Assembly: GCA_028564705.1 (NCBI GenBank)
Contig: JAPXFQ010002718.1
Location: 930,001 to 994,000, forward strand
DNA: 64,000 nucleotides
DNA from: Apricaphanius iberus
Lineage: Eukaryota; Chordata; Actinopteri; Cyprinodontiformes; Aphaniidae
Reading direction: 5' to 3'
Part shown: positions 1-12,700 of the stretch, one piece after another
How positions within the stretch are numbered: position 1 is the stretch's first letter
How the letters are laid out: each line of letters starts with the position of its first letter
The notes under the pieces: generated by a model
The model's input: the letters and a program-made list of their open reading frames with translations, nothing else
Databases searched by the model: none
What the model was told of the DNA's origin: nothing
Position numbers and translations under genes: made by a program

Positions 1-371
1 TTCGTAGTCGCAAGCAAGATCGAGTGATTATTGGTATATGCTACTCCATGTACTACTGTGCATTTAGTCTGCAAAAAAAAGATGCAATCAGTTGTTGTAC
101 ACGATCAAAAGAAGTGACTTCAATGAGCAGATGATTAAAAAAATGCAACAATCTGCTACAATAACTTCACATCAGGTAAGCCTTGGCTAACAACGAAGCT
201 AACCAACAGCAATCTGCAAGATAACCACAAATAAGAACAGTGGCAACTGGAGCTTTGTTAAAGGAAAAGCATGCATTATTTCTAGCATGCATTATGTTAA
301 TTTACTCACCCAGACAAGTTTGGAACCACTTGGGGTCCTTCGGGAGAAGTTTATATCCATTTGTGAGTATA
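1..371. other. Gene-free flank
   Basis: AT-rich sequence with no splice-bounded coding stretch and no repeat structure that I recognise. It ends where the Tc1-like terminal repeat begins. Confidence 0.5.
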
Positions 372-1860
372 TCCGTACAGTAAAGTATTCAGACCCCTTT
401 AACTTTTTCACCCTTTGTTTCATTGCAGCCATATGGTAATATCAACAAAGTTACTCCTATTTCTCAATAATGTACACTCAGCACTCCATCTTGAAAGAAA
501 AAAAACTGATATATAGAACATTTTTACAATTCATTAAAAAAGGAAAACTGAAATATCACATGCCTATAAGTATTCAGACCCTTTGCAGCGACACTCATAT
601 TTAACTCACATGCCGTCCATTTGTTCTGATCCTCCTTGAGATAGTTCTGCTCATTCACAGGAGTCCAGCTGTGGTTAAATAAACTGAGTGGACTATCCGT
701 CTATATAAGACCTTACAGCTCACAGTGCATGTCAGAGCAAATGAGAATCATGAGGTCGAAGGAAGTGCCCAAGGAGCTCAGAGTCAGAATTATGGCAAGT
801 CACAGATCTGGCCAAGGTTACAAAATAATTTATATAGCACTCAAGGTTCCTAAGAATGCAGTAGTCTCCATAGGCCTCAAATTAAAGAAGTTTGGGATGA
901 CCTGAACTCTTTCTAGAACTGGAAGGCCAGCCAAACTAAGCAATTGTGGGAGAAGAGCCTTGATGAGAGAGATAGAGAAGAATCCAAAGATCACTAAGAC
1001 TGAGCTCCAGAGATGTAGTAAGGAGATGGAAGAAAGTTCCAGAAAGTCAGCTATTGCTGCAGCCCTCCACCAGTTTGGGCTTTATGGCAGTGTCCCCACA
1101 GAAGCCTCTCCTCAGTGCAAGACGTACAAAAGCCTGCTCAGAGTTTGACCAGAAAAACACATGAAGGACTCCCAGAATATGAGAAATAAGATTCTCTGGT
1201 CTGATGAGAGTAAGATTGAACTATTTGTTTTTAATTCTAAGTAGTAAGGAGAAAACCAGGAACTGCTAATCACCTGCCCAATACAATCCCTACTGTGAAA
1301 CATGGTGGTGGGAGCATCATGTCGTGTTTTTTTTTCCTCAGCTGCAGAGACAGGACGACTGGTTGCAACTGAAAGAAATGTGGATAAGAAAACCTCTTCC
1401 AGAGTACTCAGAACCTCAGACTAGGCCCAAGGTTCACCTTTCAACATGACAATGACCCTAAGTACACAGCTAAAATAACAAATTGAGTGGCTTCAGAACA
1501 ACTCTGTGACCATTCTTAACTGGCCCAGCCAGAGTCCTCACCTAAACATAATTGAGCATCTCTGCATAGACCTTAAAATGGCTGTCTACCAAAATTGACC
1601 ATCCAACCTGACAGAACTGGAGAGGATCTGCTAGGAAGAAAGGCAAAGAATCCCCAAATCCAGGTGTAAAAAAATGTGTTGGATCATCCCCAAGAATACT
1701 TGTGGCTCTACTAACTCAAAAGAATAAGTTCTCAATATCCATTTCAATTTTTTGTTTAATAAATTTGCAAAAAAATGTACATTTCTGTGTTTTTCTATCA
1801 AGATAGAGTATTGATTGTACATTACTGAGACATAAAATGAACTCCTACAAAATCCCTGAC
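372..1860 (+). mobile_element. Degenerate Tc1/mariner-like transposon, right end truncated
   Basis: The left end carries the phrase AGTATTCAGACCC twice (near 384 and 570), about 190 bases apart. This is the indirect/direct repeat layout of fish Tc1 elements. Between about 720 and 1700 the sequence follows the fish Tc1 transposase gene but is broken by stops and indels; a readable helix-turn-helix remnant lies at 960-1148, and the phrase for the catalytic region (CTGGTCTGATGAGAG) is near 1197. Near 1800 the text resembles the usual 3' region of these elements, but the matching right terminal repeat is missing. It is inactive. Confidence 0.85.
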
Positions 1861-1951
1861 CTTGGCCAAGTGTAGATATACGATTTGAGGCTGGTTTGAA
1901 GGCAATGCACTATAAAATCGAATTAGAAACACTTTAGATTAAAATGGCAAG

Positions 1952-2424
1952 TTTCAACTATCGGAGCTTCAGGGTAACTTTTACGGATCTTCCCAATATC
2001 CGCTTGTCTCCACTTTATTTGTGGACACGGCCATTTTCGGGGCCATTTCTGGAACCAACGGAGTATCTGTATGGGTTACTCAGCGGGAGCTGTGGTTAAT
2101 TCGTGCTTATTGATTGTAATTCAGAGGAAAAATAATAGGTACCACGAACAACCAGCTTAGTAAAAATAAGAAGAGTTGTTGGCAAAGTGTTTTGTAATAG
2201 CAAACAGAAAAAGCAGCAACCCCTGCGCCTTCCATATCGATCTATTGTTATTTCTGCTGCTCAGGTACCCATCTGGCTCTGGTCACTGACGCTACTCGCT
2301 GCTGAAACTGTCGTGATATTCAGACGACTGTGTATGGTGACACAGCAGGTCAAAGGAACGGGCCGCCTGAGTAACCCGTTAGAACAAGATCTGGTTAAGT
2401 TACGCTAAAGTTCCCATGTTGGAA
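1952..2424. mobile_element. Short TIR element, family A, copy 1
   Basis: The left end (about 1952-1978) and the reverse complement of the right end (about 2398-2424) resemble each other: both run from a TTCAACTATCGG/TTCCAACATGGG-like start to a shared GGTAAC/GCGTAAC. The interior phrase GCGGGAGCTGTGGTTAA recurs in the intron copy at 39700-40165. No long reading frame is present, so it is most likely a non-autonomous DNA transposon. The superfamily is not clear. Confidence 0.6.
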
Positions 2425-5155
2425 TCGTGGCTAAAGAAAGTGTTACAAATATTTAAAAAAAAGTTTAATGGTGCCTCCAGACCGTAAGCTTTGTCAGCGT
2501 CAAGCAACGGTCATAAAGCGACTAGTTCAACGCATATACACAGAAGATACATTTTTAGGGTGAAGATTGCAAAGCTCATAGGCGGGCCTTTCTTTGCTAG
2601 ATGTTTCAAACACTAGCGGCAGCGTCGACGTCGGGGAACGTCAATACAGTGAGACGCTCTGATTGGTTGCCGTACTGCGTCAAGACCGTCAAAAGATCAA
2701 CTAGCTGAATTTCTGTGTTGCTAGTGTTATGCGTTTTGAAGCTGGAAATTCAAGAAAGCTTGAAAGTTGATGGAGCCAACGCTCACAAAGCACCGCAGAG
2801 ACTGCGACGATCCTCCAACGGCCTCAACCGTAGACTTAGCATGTAATCTTGATGTGCTGACGCTGACAAAGCCTGTGGTCTGAATGCACCATAAGAGACA
2901 TGTCCTTAAACAGCAAAGACTAGACATGCAAATGACTTGTTCGGTTGTTTATATCTAAACCTTAGAACATAAATCCTAAAATATTTGAGTGAGTGAATTG
3001 CTCAACTCAACACTGATACGTCAGCAGATCTCCATCAAAATGTACTATTGAATGAAAAAGGACAACGTTGCGTCCAGGAACTTTTTCTGCCCTTTAATTA
3101 CTCTGGTAAATGCAGTTGACATGCAAGGGTAATAATGATAACACCAAACAAGGCATGAGTGTAAGGACAGTTTATTCATCAACTGGCAAGCACGTTGATT
3201 CAAGTTTGGTGCTCGTAGTAAAGGCCAGTAAATGGCATCCAAGAGGACTTTGTCAGAAAGCTTTGAGTAATGACTGCTTTTAAGACAAGCTTTATGTGCT
3301 TCAAAAAGCTTCCATTCGGCCATAACTACCACTTTAGAGTAGTGCAGTTGAGTGAAGGCTCATGAGTAAATGACTGATTTTGCTGAGAAAAATATCCGCA
3401 CAATTAATGCACGGCATGCTGTTATAAATATATTTTCTGATTACATATGTTCTTGACGAGAATACGTTAATGCTTGCGTACATAACAATGTTTAGATCTA
3501 AAGCAGAAATTGTCATTAAACTAAAAGCTGCCCAAATTTGTGGGTTTTGGATTACATTTTTTCCGACAAGCTCTCATCAACCGCTGATGTTTATTACAGG
3601 CAGAATGGGAAAACAAACTGGGTTTATTGGGTCTCCTAGCTACTGCTCTCTGGGAAAGACTTCCTCAACCTCACTGGAAAAAAAATCACTGTTACTATCT
3701 TTGCCTCATTTGTTCATATTTAAGGTGGATACTAACTTATTCCTACTTCTGTCTTAGCTGCCCAATGTGTTCTGCATTAATGCCTAAATGAGCAAAACAT
3801 ACACAATGTAAGCATTCTTCTGCAGTTTTCAGCTCTTTTTCAACTTTTCAATGTTTTTTAGTGCATATTAGACATTTTTGTTAGTAGCTAAGCAAAAATG
3901 TTAGTGCCCTCAGTCTGACAAACAATTACAGGTTGCAAAAAAAGGACCCCTGAAGTCAGAATTGTAAAAAGAAAATGTAATGGTTTCCGCACTATGGAAG
4001 CCAAGTGTTTAAAGTAATGGGTGCAGGAATGGGTTTTTATTGCAATTCTAGTATTTTCTGCATTCCTTGTGTTTGTTCAATCTTTTACACATTAAAATAT
4101 ATGTACAACCCCTACTAATGCACATGTTCCTTTTGTTGGAATGGGCCAAATGGAGCCACACACAACGTTTTTAGCTTGTATTGCTAATAGTTGTTAGCCT
4201 AATCCATGAGCACAATTGATAAAACCTACATATTTTTTCCAAATTCCACCTACAACAAGGCTTGGATTTATGGAAAGAGATAGTTTGCTCCCTGCTATGG
4301 CTAAACTGTGTCATGCCTTTTAGTTGATGCCTAAACTGACTTACACCACAGGCTGTCCAGATGCTACCACTATGAGAACAATGCCTCTGCATTTTAAAAG
4401 GAACAGCTTATGCAAATGTCACTAACTTTTTATTGCCATTTGGGTCTTTGGTCCGAATATGAATAAAAACCAACCATCCATATTTCTGCAAATTTTCCTG
4501 TCAGTAATCTTGTACATTTGCAATCTGCTAAAAAAACAACATATTTGTGACGTCACACTAAGCAGAATTTGCATATAACCAATTACCTTTTAAACCCTGC
4601 CCATCTATTCCTACTCCATACCTTTCTTCTGTGTGACAAAAAGTTAGTGGAGGTTATTTTACTCATACACATAATTTTCAAGTTTAATTCAAAACATAAA
4701 GGACAGAATAATCAAAACTACACATTGTCCAAAACTGAGGTAAGACAATAAACTTTCTTAAAGTGCCAAAAAAATTGCAAAAAATGAGAGTGAAAAAAAT
4801 TGCAGCATTTCAGAGTAAACTGATATGCTAGCTAATGTTACCAAATGCCACTGCTGTGAGACAGCAAGCTAGCTTTAATTAAATTTGTCATGGAATAATA
4901 AATTAACTAAGAAAGTTAGTTGTTCTGATATATTACCCTTCAGGCCTAATCAGACTTCACAACAGAGAAATGTGTTCTCTCTCAAGGCTGCAGAAATAAC
5001 ACAAGGTCATGTTAATCTTGCAGCCCTGGTTTTGGAGATCTTGACACATATTCATGGCTAACCTTTTTCTGCCTAGGTTTTTTATTATTATGCACAAATG
5101 CTGGTATAGGAAGAACCTTTGAGGTCTTCCAACAGCTCTGCCATTGTCTTCTTGT

Positions 5156-5198
<43 letters not shown>

Positions 5199-6789
5199 CA
5201 GAAAAAAACATTCTGTTCAAGCAAAGTACATGTAGGCTATTGTGGAGCAAGTTCCAATTAAATGACGCTGTACAACATAATTTAAGTGTTAAATAGCTGC
5301 AGACAAACATTAAAGAAAATACATTTCCGTTTTGAGCTTAAAAACACATAACCACTGGAAAATATGGAAGAGGATAAGGGTCACCAAAAAAAGAAAAACA
5401 AGTTGTGCAGGAGGAGAACAAACCCTCTAGTTATGTGTCAGATTAAAGACTTTTTTTCAGTGGCCCTTGTTTGGTACAAAGGTGTCTGCAGGAAAAAAAA
5501 TAAAAATCCCCTTTCATAGGTTTTACAAATTATGTTTCTTTTAAACAGGATCACAGAAGAGAGCAAGTTGGTTGAGGTCATCTTACTCATATACAGTATA
5601 TATACATGTATATAAGACAACTAGCTATAAAACCTTCACAAACATCAAGCCAAAATGATGATGTGTCCAAACTTAAGTTAGGACAGTAAGGTGTTCAGGG
5701 TTTAAGCAATTAAAAAAAAATATCATTAAATATACAAAAAAGAGAGAAAGGCTAAAATTATCAAATGATTCCAAAATTTCACTGAGCTAACACATGCTAA
5801 CTGCAAGCTATTGTTTGCCACTGTTAATGCTGCAAGACAGCAAATTAGCTAAAAATATTTAATTTGTCAAATCAAACTAAGTTTTTTTCAATTTTGACAT
5901 TATATACGCCTTTTTACAGTACAAATAGTGTAAAATGTTAAGCTTTAATATTACATAAAACTTAATACCTGAAACAAAGTTTTGCTAGCATGTAGCAACC
6001 TGGTGTAAGATACAATTCCCTATGGGAGAAGTCTTGTGCTTCATAGCCTATTAAAACTTGTTTTTAAAAGGGGCATAATATGTTTCCATTAAATTATATT
6101 TTGGTATTTTTAAATTCTTTAAACAACTCAACTAAAATAGAAAAAATAAGAACAAAAGATTCTACAAAACAGGGTTCATAAGTATATCAGTTACCTCAGT
6201 AAATAACTTGCACGAATAGACTTAAAATAACATTTACTTTTCCTGATATATTAAAATGGGGTAGAAAGATTAAACTGGGGTAAACAAACACTCCGGAACA
6301 AGGAATAAACTAGAAGCTAATTATTTCAAACATCAAAATAATGGCAAGTGTTTTTTTCCCCCAACTTAATCCAGTACCGTCATAATTATAAAAAAAATTC
6401 TAGTGACAACGATTTATCTAGCCTAGTAGAGAACTTTTACTGGCATTCCTGGTCATCTAAGGCCTAAAAATCTGAGCGAGTGGCAATAAATTATTCATAC
6501 AGTACAAAACGTGGAGGCAGGTAATTAGACTTGTGACTATGCAGAGCAATCTGCTGTTCTAGAACAAATTTACATGCAAAACACCAGAGAACAAAAGCAG
6601 ATGAAGGTCAGCCGGTTCACTCTGCCAGCCTTTAACGTCCCTGCTGAGCGTCTGGAGAGAGGAGTACAGCTGTCAGTGGAGTGGAAATGTGGGTCTTTGA
6701 AGATAAAGGCCAAAAAATGTAAAAGATTTTTGATTTTAGACACAGATTACTGCTCACTCCCTTTCTGTTCATCCATTTCGTCGTCCTCC
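2425..6789. other. Gene-free AT-rich spacer downstream of mcoln1
   Basis: No conserved coding exon is visible on either strand. The stretch includes the 3' flank and presumably the 3'UTR of mcoln1 at its upper end; I found no convincing AATAAA on the minus strand close to the stop. Repeated phrases between about 4560 and 5900 suggest an old local duplication: a TTACTCATA motif follows GTGGAGGT and TTGAGGTCA at about 4650 and 5580, and similar CTGAG/GGACAGTAA text follows. Confidence 0.45.
5161..5197. repeat. (AT)n microsatellite
   Basis: Perfect AT dinucleotide tract of about 37 bases. Confidence 0.95.
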
Positions 6790-9700
6790 TCACCATTCAC
6801 AGCAACAGAGGAAGGAGCACGACGACCCTTCGGGCCCACGGAACTTGCCAGAACTGGGCGTGTCTGTGCACTGTGCGATGAATGCGTGTAGGTCTGTCTC
6901 TGTAACCTGTTCCCTTGCCTGGGCCTGTGGAGGGAAGAAGAACCTGAAGATCAGAGGTCGCATTATAAGTTTTTTTTGCATATGCATTGATTATGAACAT
7001 TTCACCTGCTGTCAACTGAACACTCAGTAAGGAGCTGAACTCTGCTCCAGATTGTGCGTAATGGAGGCTGAATCTGTGCTCTGTTGCCACACTGGAGACT
7101 GATACTACAAAGCGGCACTTCAGCCAAGGTTTTGTAATGAGCAAACATTACTCCAGTTGAAGCGATAAGAATTTGGCTGGAGTTTCTGAACGATGGCTTT
7201 TCTGATTGCTTCGGCGGGAGGAAATCCTGCAGCAAGCACTTCCTCTTCATCCGTGGTTAAAGTGACTGTATAGTTTTTACCATTAATCTCTGTTTATATC
7301 CATCTAAATATTGCTGAAAATGAAGAAAATGATGCACAATCATAGAAAGGTATTGGCTTCATAACATATAACCAGGTCTAAACTTTATGGGCACGAGACC
7401 CTGTGTATGGGGCGGACATATTGGACGCCGTGTTTCCGTCCACCTGAGCCGATGTGGACAAAGCGCCTTTACAGACTTTTGAACAAGCGGTTACATTACA
7501 CTATCCCTTCGTCCTTTATAAAAAGTTAAAATGAAGAGTTTTATTAACAAAATAAACAATTTTCTCCAGCAGGGTAATCCAGCAGAGACCCACCCAAACC
7601 GGCTCGTCATTGCGGCCTCTGGGAGACGCGGGCTCCCCACGAAGGGAGAAGCATGCCCTCAGCTGTTGTGTCCGAGCCTTCCTGCTACCCAGACCAGGCC
7701 TGTGGCTCCGCGTCAGAGGTGGAAGCCCACGGAAACAATCAACACTGCCAGAAAACTAGAGGACACATTTCATCGCATTCTCTTGACGGAAATAACTGAA
7801 GTCACGCTGAGGTCGCAGGCTTTCTGGCTGACAGCGGACAACATTCACCGTATAAAAAAATTTCAAAGTAGCACCAGTTATGATCATATGGTATAACACT
7901 AACCTGAAATGAGTCATTTTTTCCATGGAGGTCATTCCGACAAACATCACAATTTATTCAACTTAAAAAAAACATCTGAACGATATCACTAACCTACAAA
8001 ATACTGAAAACTTTTGGCATTTATAAATGTTGTTTTACACATTTACCTCTTCACTCACTGCCTGTCATTTTGCTGCATATATGATTTTGCTGAAGGTTGA
8101 ATGATCTGGCGATATTGTAGTAGAAAATTGTGTAATTGCGTTTTTTTGGCCTGTATGGTCATTCATCGATAAGGTCGTCACTCAAACACAAAAATACAGC
8201 TTGCTTGCACACGGTCGCTTTAAGGTGCAGGAATCTGTCACTGCCCGTCTTTGCAGGAGATGCGCCTAATGCCCCATAACTCGTCAGCTCCCGGACAGAG
8301 AGATGCACTGAGTACTGTGTCCAGGTCTAGGAGGATGCTCTCATGGGAATCTTTTTGATTCAGTCACCTGAACTCGTTTTGTAAAATTGAAAATGTCTGA
8401 GCATCTGCACCAAGTGGTCAGGGGTGTGAATCGCAGTATTTAAAAACAACAGATATCGTTTAAAAAAACATGGAAAATATCTGTTTGAGGTGTTTGAAAT
8501 ACCTTTTTGGCACACAAAAATTTTTTGTTGTAAAATCAAAGTTATGTTTGCATATATTGAGTCAGAAGTGTGGCTCAAACCAAAGCAAAGACAGAAAGCA
8601 TACCATGATGGTGTCGTAGGCTCCAGTGATGAGCGCGATGAAGAGGGACAGCACCATGTAGATGAACAGGGAGATGAAGGTGTAAAGGTAGACCTGGCTG
8701 AAGACCCACACCAGTGTGCCACTTTGCTCCATCTCAGCAAATGTCACAAACATGTCGTCCCCATTGATGAGAGAGAACAGACACTCTGACACTGTGGACA
8801 GGGAGCGAAACTGTGGACATACAATCCATGTTATAGGGTGCCTTTCACTATATTTTAGAGGCAGACAACCAGAGATTGTGAAACATAAACTGTAAAACAG
8901 AAAACGTAACAAAATAAAAGCTTTTCTGACCAAAATATGTGTAATAGATTTGTGGCCATTTATCGGCAATTGGAGAGGGCACTTCGTCTTTCCTTAAACA
9001 TCAGCAATATCGGAAAAGATTCAACATGTTGAAGTGAAGAGGGTTGATTTCCTCTTACCTGCCAAAACAAATTGCTGAAAATACTTGTTGCATGATTATA
9101 AAACGACTGGAACATCAGCCTCAAAGGAAATGATAAACCAACGCTAAGGGATGAAGGAAGCCAGCAGGAAAGTGATCAGTAGTTTGGCAGCTATTGTTTG
9201 TGAGCCTAAAGTTTCTCCGATCAGCACCATGGTTGTTAATAGTTACATAGCTAAAATGCAACTTTCCTTAATATTTCTGTTGCATAAAAAAAAACCACTA
9301 CAGTGGACCCCCCTGTTCGTGGTACAGTTTTCTCTGATTTACCTATTAATGGATTTTTATGTGGAAACGTGACTTTCTTTTTTAGTAAATATCGAAAACA
9401 CTGGAAAAACCTACTGGAACCCACTATGTTCCAATTCTATGATGATATGTAGCGAGGATACCTGACATTAGCTGGTTTTATCAAAGCAGCCAATCTAGGA
9501 GGGACATTCATTTTCCTTAGCAGCGACTGGCAGGATCCTTAAAAGCGGAAATTAGGATTTATACAATCTCTGCACAGCTGTTTAAGAAGTAATTACATAG
9601 AAACCAAAGGTTTCCCAAGACAATTTGGTTGTCCATCATTTTGACTGACACGGTACAAAAACAAAAATGCGGTCAGTCTATTTTTAACTTAATTTTTATT

Positions 9701-12700
9701 GATTTTGAATAATATTCAAGTTGAACTAAGAACTACATATAAAAAATTGAATTAAATGATGTATTTGAGATACAAATAGTTCACCTGCTCTGGCCTGAAC
9801 ACTCACAACTTCTTTGTGGAACTGAAATGCGGACCCATTTCTGCATAATCAAATAGTGGCATTACTGCAGAGGTCGTCCTCATGAGGTTTTGAATTTTGA
9901 CCAAGGACACAAGGCATTTCATGGAGGTTTAGATGTTGTTCTGGAGGCTGAATCCACGCTCCCCTGCCACTCTAGAGACTGGAATTGAGCTCAGTTTCTG
10001 CCCAAATTTTGAAATATGGGAAGTTTCTCCAATTGAATTGATGAGAAGTCGGGAAGGCTCTCTGTACGTCAGCTTTTCTAATCGTTTCAGTGAGACGAAA
10101 TCCCGCAGGATGAATAGGAGGTTGCCACAACACTGGACTTTTTGGAACAACGTGCTCCAAAGCCTCAGTAACTCTGAGCACTGTATCCAGATCTGAAATG
10201 ACACTTAGTTGAAAAAGTGTCTGCGGGTTTGCACCTAGCGCACAGAGGTGTAAATACTAATCTATCAAAACGACGGACAGACTTCAGATTTTTCTGTCAC
10301 CGTTCATAACATCTCTGACTGGGACACAGTTGTTAGGATAAATAGGGGTACTGGCAAATTAGAGGCAGACTTGGCTTGTCACAGTGAACTTTAAAATCCA
10401 TACTTAGGGTGTCAGTTTGTTAGGTCCTCAAACTACTACCTCCAACATTTCCACTGATGTAAACTTTGAACAGAAGTCTAGGCTTTCTTCTACTCTTGTT
10501 CTTCTTCTACAGTTTTTCACAAATTTCTCAGATGAGGACATGGACATTGATTAAAATTTTGTGAGCTACAATCCCACACAGAACTGAAAAGGCAATAGTG
10601 AAAATGATAATATACATCTTATATAGTATTATCTTTGGTTGTTGCTCCAGCATTTGTAAGGGTATATTTGAACAGAATTCAAAATGCATCAAACGACACA
10701 CCAAGAGAAACACTATATTGCACAATAACTAATTATTTTCTATTATCAAAATAATCTTATGCGTGAACAAGATTATATCCTTTGGGGCAGGGCTGGGCGA
10801 TATGAGCTAAAATTAATATTGTGGTATATTGAGCATTTCACCTCGATAACATTAAAGCCTAGTTTATGCTTCTCCGTTTTGACGGAGACGGATTGGGACG
10901 CAGCGCCATTATCCGTCAATACATGGGCTCTCTGTCACCTACGCAAGGACGCACGGAGTAGAGGCCCAATTTTTAACTATCCGTCTTCGTCAACGGATTG
11001 CGTACGCATCTGACTGGTCAGTTTCAGTAACAGCCAGAGATCGCTTCACCAGAACGGGGCTCTATAGTCGCTGTAATCAGTAGATAATGTAGTGTTTGGC
11101 CACTACATGTTTTATTTTGAAAGGGTAATTTATCTAATCTGTTATTTTGGTGAGTTTTAACACTAGGAAGTGTAGGAAAACAACAAAAAGGCAGCTGTTT
11201 TTCTTTCCATGTGTTTTAAGTTTTGAGTGTTCTCAATGAGCTGCACCTCTAGTAAAAAGCTTCACAGCTGAATCAAAACGTACTTTATGTCGTCCATTGC
11301 TACTTAAGGAAGAGATGCATTCACAAATCTAGAAAAAAACTGAAACAATGCTGTGATAGTAGGCAGAGACACCATGAAAAGTTAGCACCCCCTGCTGTCC
11401 TGGTCGAGCAACGCTAAAAAAACAGTGGAGAGGGGAGAGGAGAAAACGGACTACTATTAACGAAAAATATCTCCATCAATACGTCTGCGTCTGAGTGCAA
11501 ATTTGCGGTCGGAGAAGCATAAACTAGGCTTAAGTGGGCGATAACAAAGACCACTTCACCGTCCTTTTTTTATCGTGTCATTTTCTGTATTCACTATTCG
11601 GTAGTGACCAAATTTCCTTAATGTTCTTTACAATATGATGGCTTATTGCTGTTGAACGGCTTCAAACAGCCTTTTAATTCAGTGTTTGGTTCCCGCTCCA
11701 TTCTGTATTTCTTAGAGACCAGTTTAGACTCAGAGAAGTGATCACACAGACCAGATTAGGTGAGGAAGTGACGAGGGCTGAGGGAAATCGGTGGTTTTAG
11801 TGTGCAGTCGTTTATTTTAGACAGAAAATATTTTACATCGGAGCACAGGTAGGAGCAGGCGGCAGCTTCAAGCGCAAAGCTAATTTCTTAAAGGGGCAGG
11901 AGCACCACTAAACTAAAACACATATTTTCATTTTTTTTTTAGACCGAAATTATCGGCACGGGCAAAATGATGTTTGTAACAGTCATAACTTTTGGTATCA
12001 GTACATTTTCTTTACCGCCCAGCCCTACTTTGGGCCTTTTCATAATTACTGAAATGTTCTTACATGAACTGTAAACTGTCTCCTGGATAAAGGCAATGCA
12101 GACTTGGGGGCAATACCTTAGTATGGTAGGGTCCCAGGACAATCCATCCACAGAAGCAATATCCCAAATAGATGACAGCCACACAGCAACAGAAGCGGAT
12201 AACATTAGGAAAAGCAGCTCTAAGAGTCACGATCAGGATCTGTGGCAAAATCAGAAGAGAGACTTCATAAAACACCCAGCATGCCAAACAGATGGGATCA
12301 AATACTCCTGCCGAAGAAAACCTCCACTTACATTGTATTTCTGAAAGAAACTGAAGTAGCGGATGACTCCCACCCACACAAGCAGAGTGGATGTACCCAG
12401 TAGGATCCCGCACACATCATATGAGGACAAAGTCTGCATGACAGGAGATTGCAGTTAATCAGAAAATAAATCACAATCAGAAAACGTAATTGATGCTGAA
12501 GGAAATTCCTTAGTCGCATAACACACAGTACATGAGGACACACAAAAAACACAACATAAATAGAATAAGATTAATAAATTATAAATGGAAATAGACCTAG
12601 TGGAATGGGACATGTTGCTTCAAAAATAATTAATACTATTACAGAATACTAAGTATTAAGTAAAGAAATAATAATTAATAATAATTAATCTCGACACCTA

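Noticed and set aside
960..1148. 62-codon frame as a host gene
   Set aside because: Remnant of a Tc1 transposase helix-turn-helix region in a truncated element.
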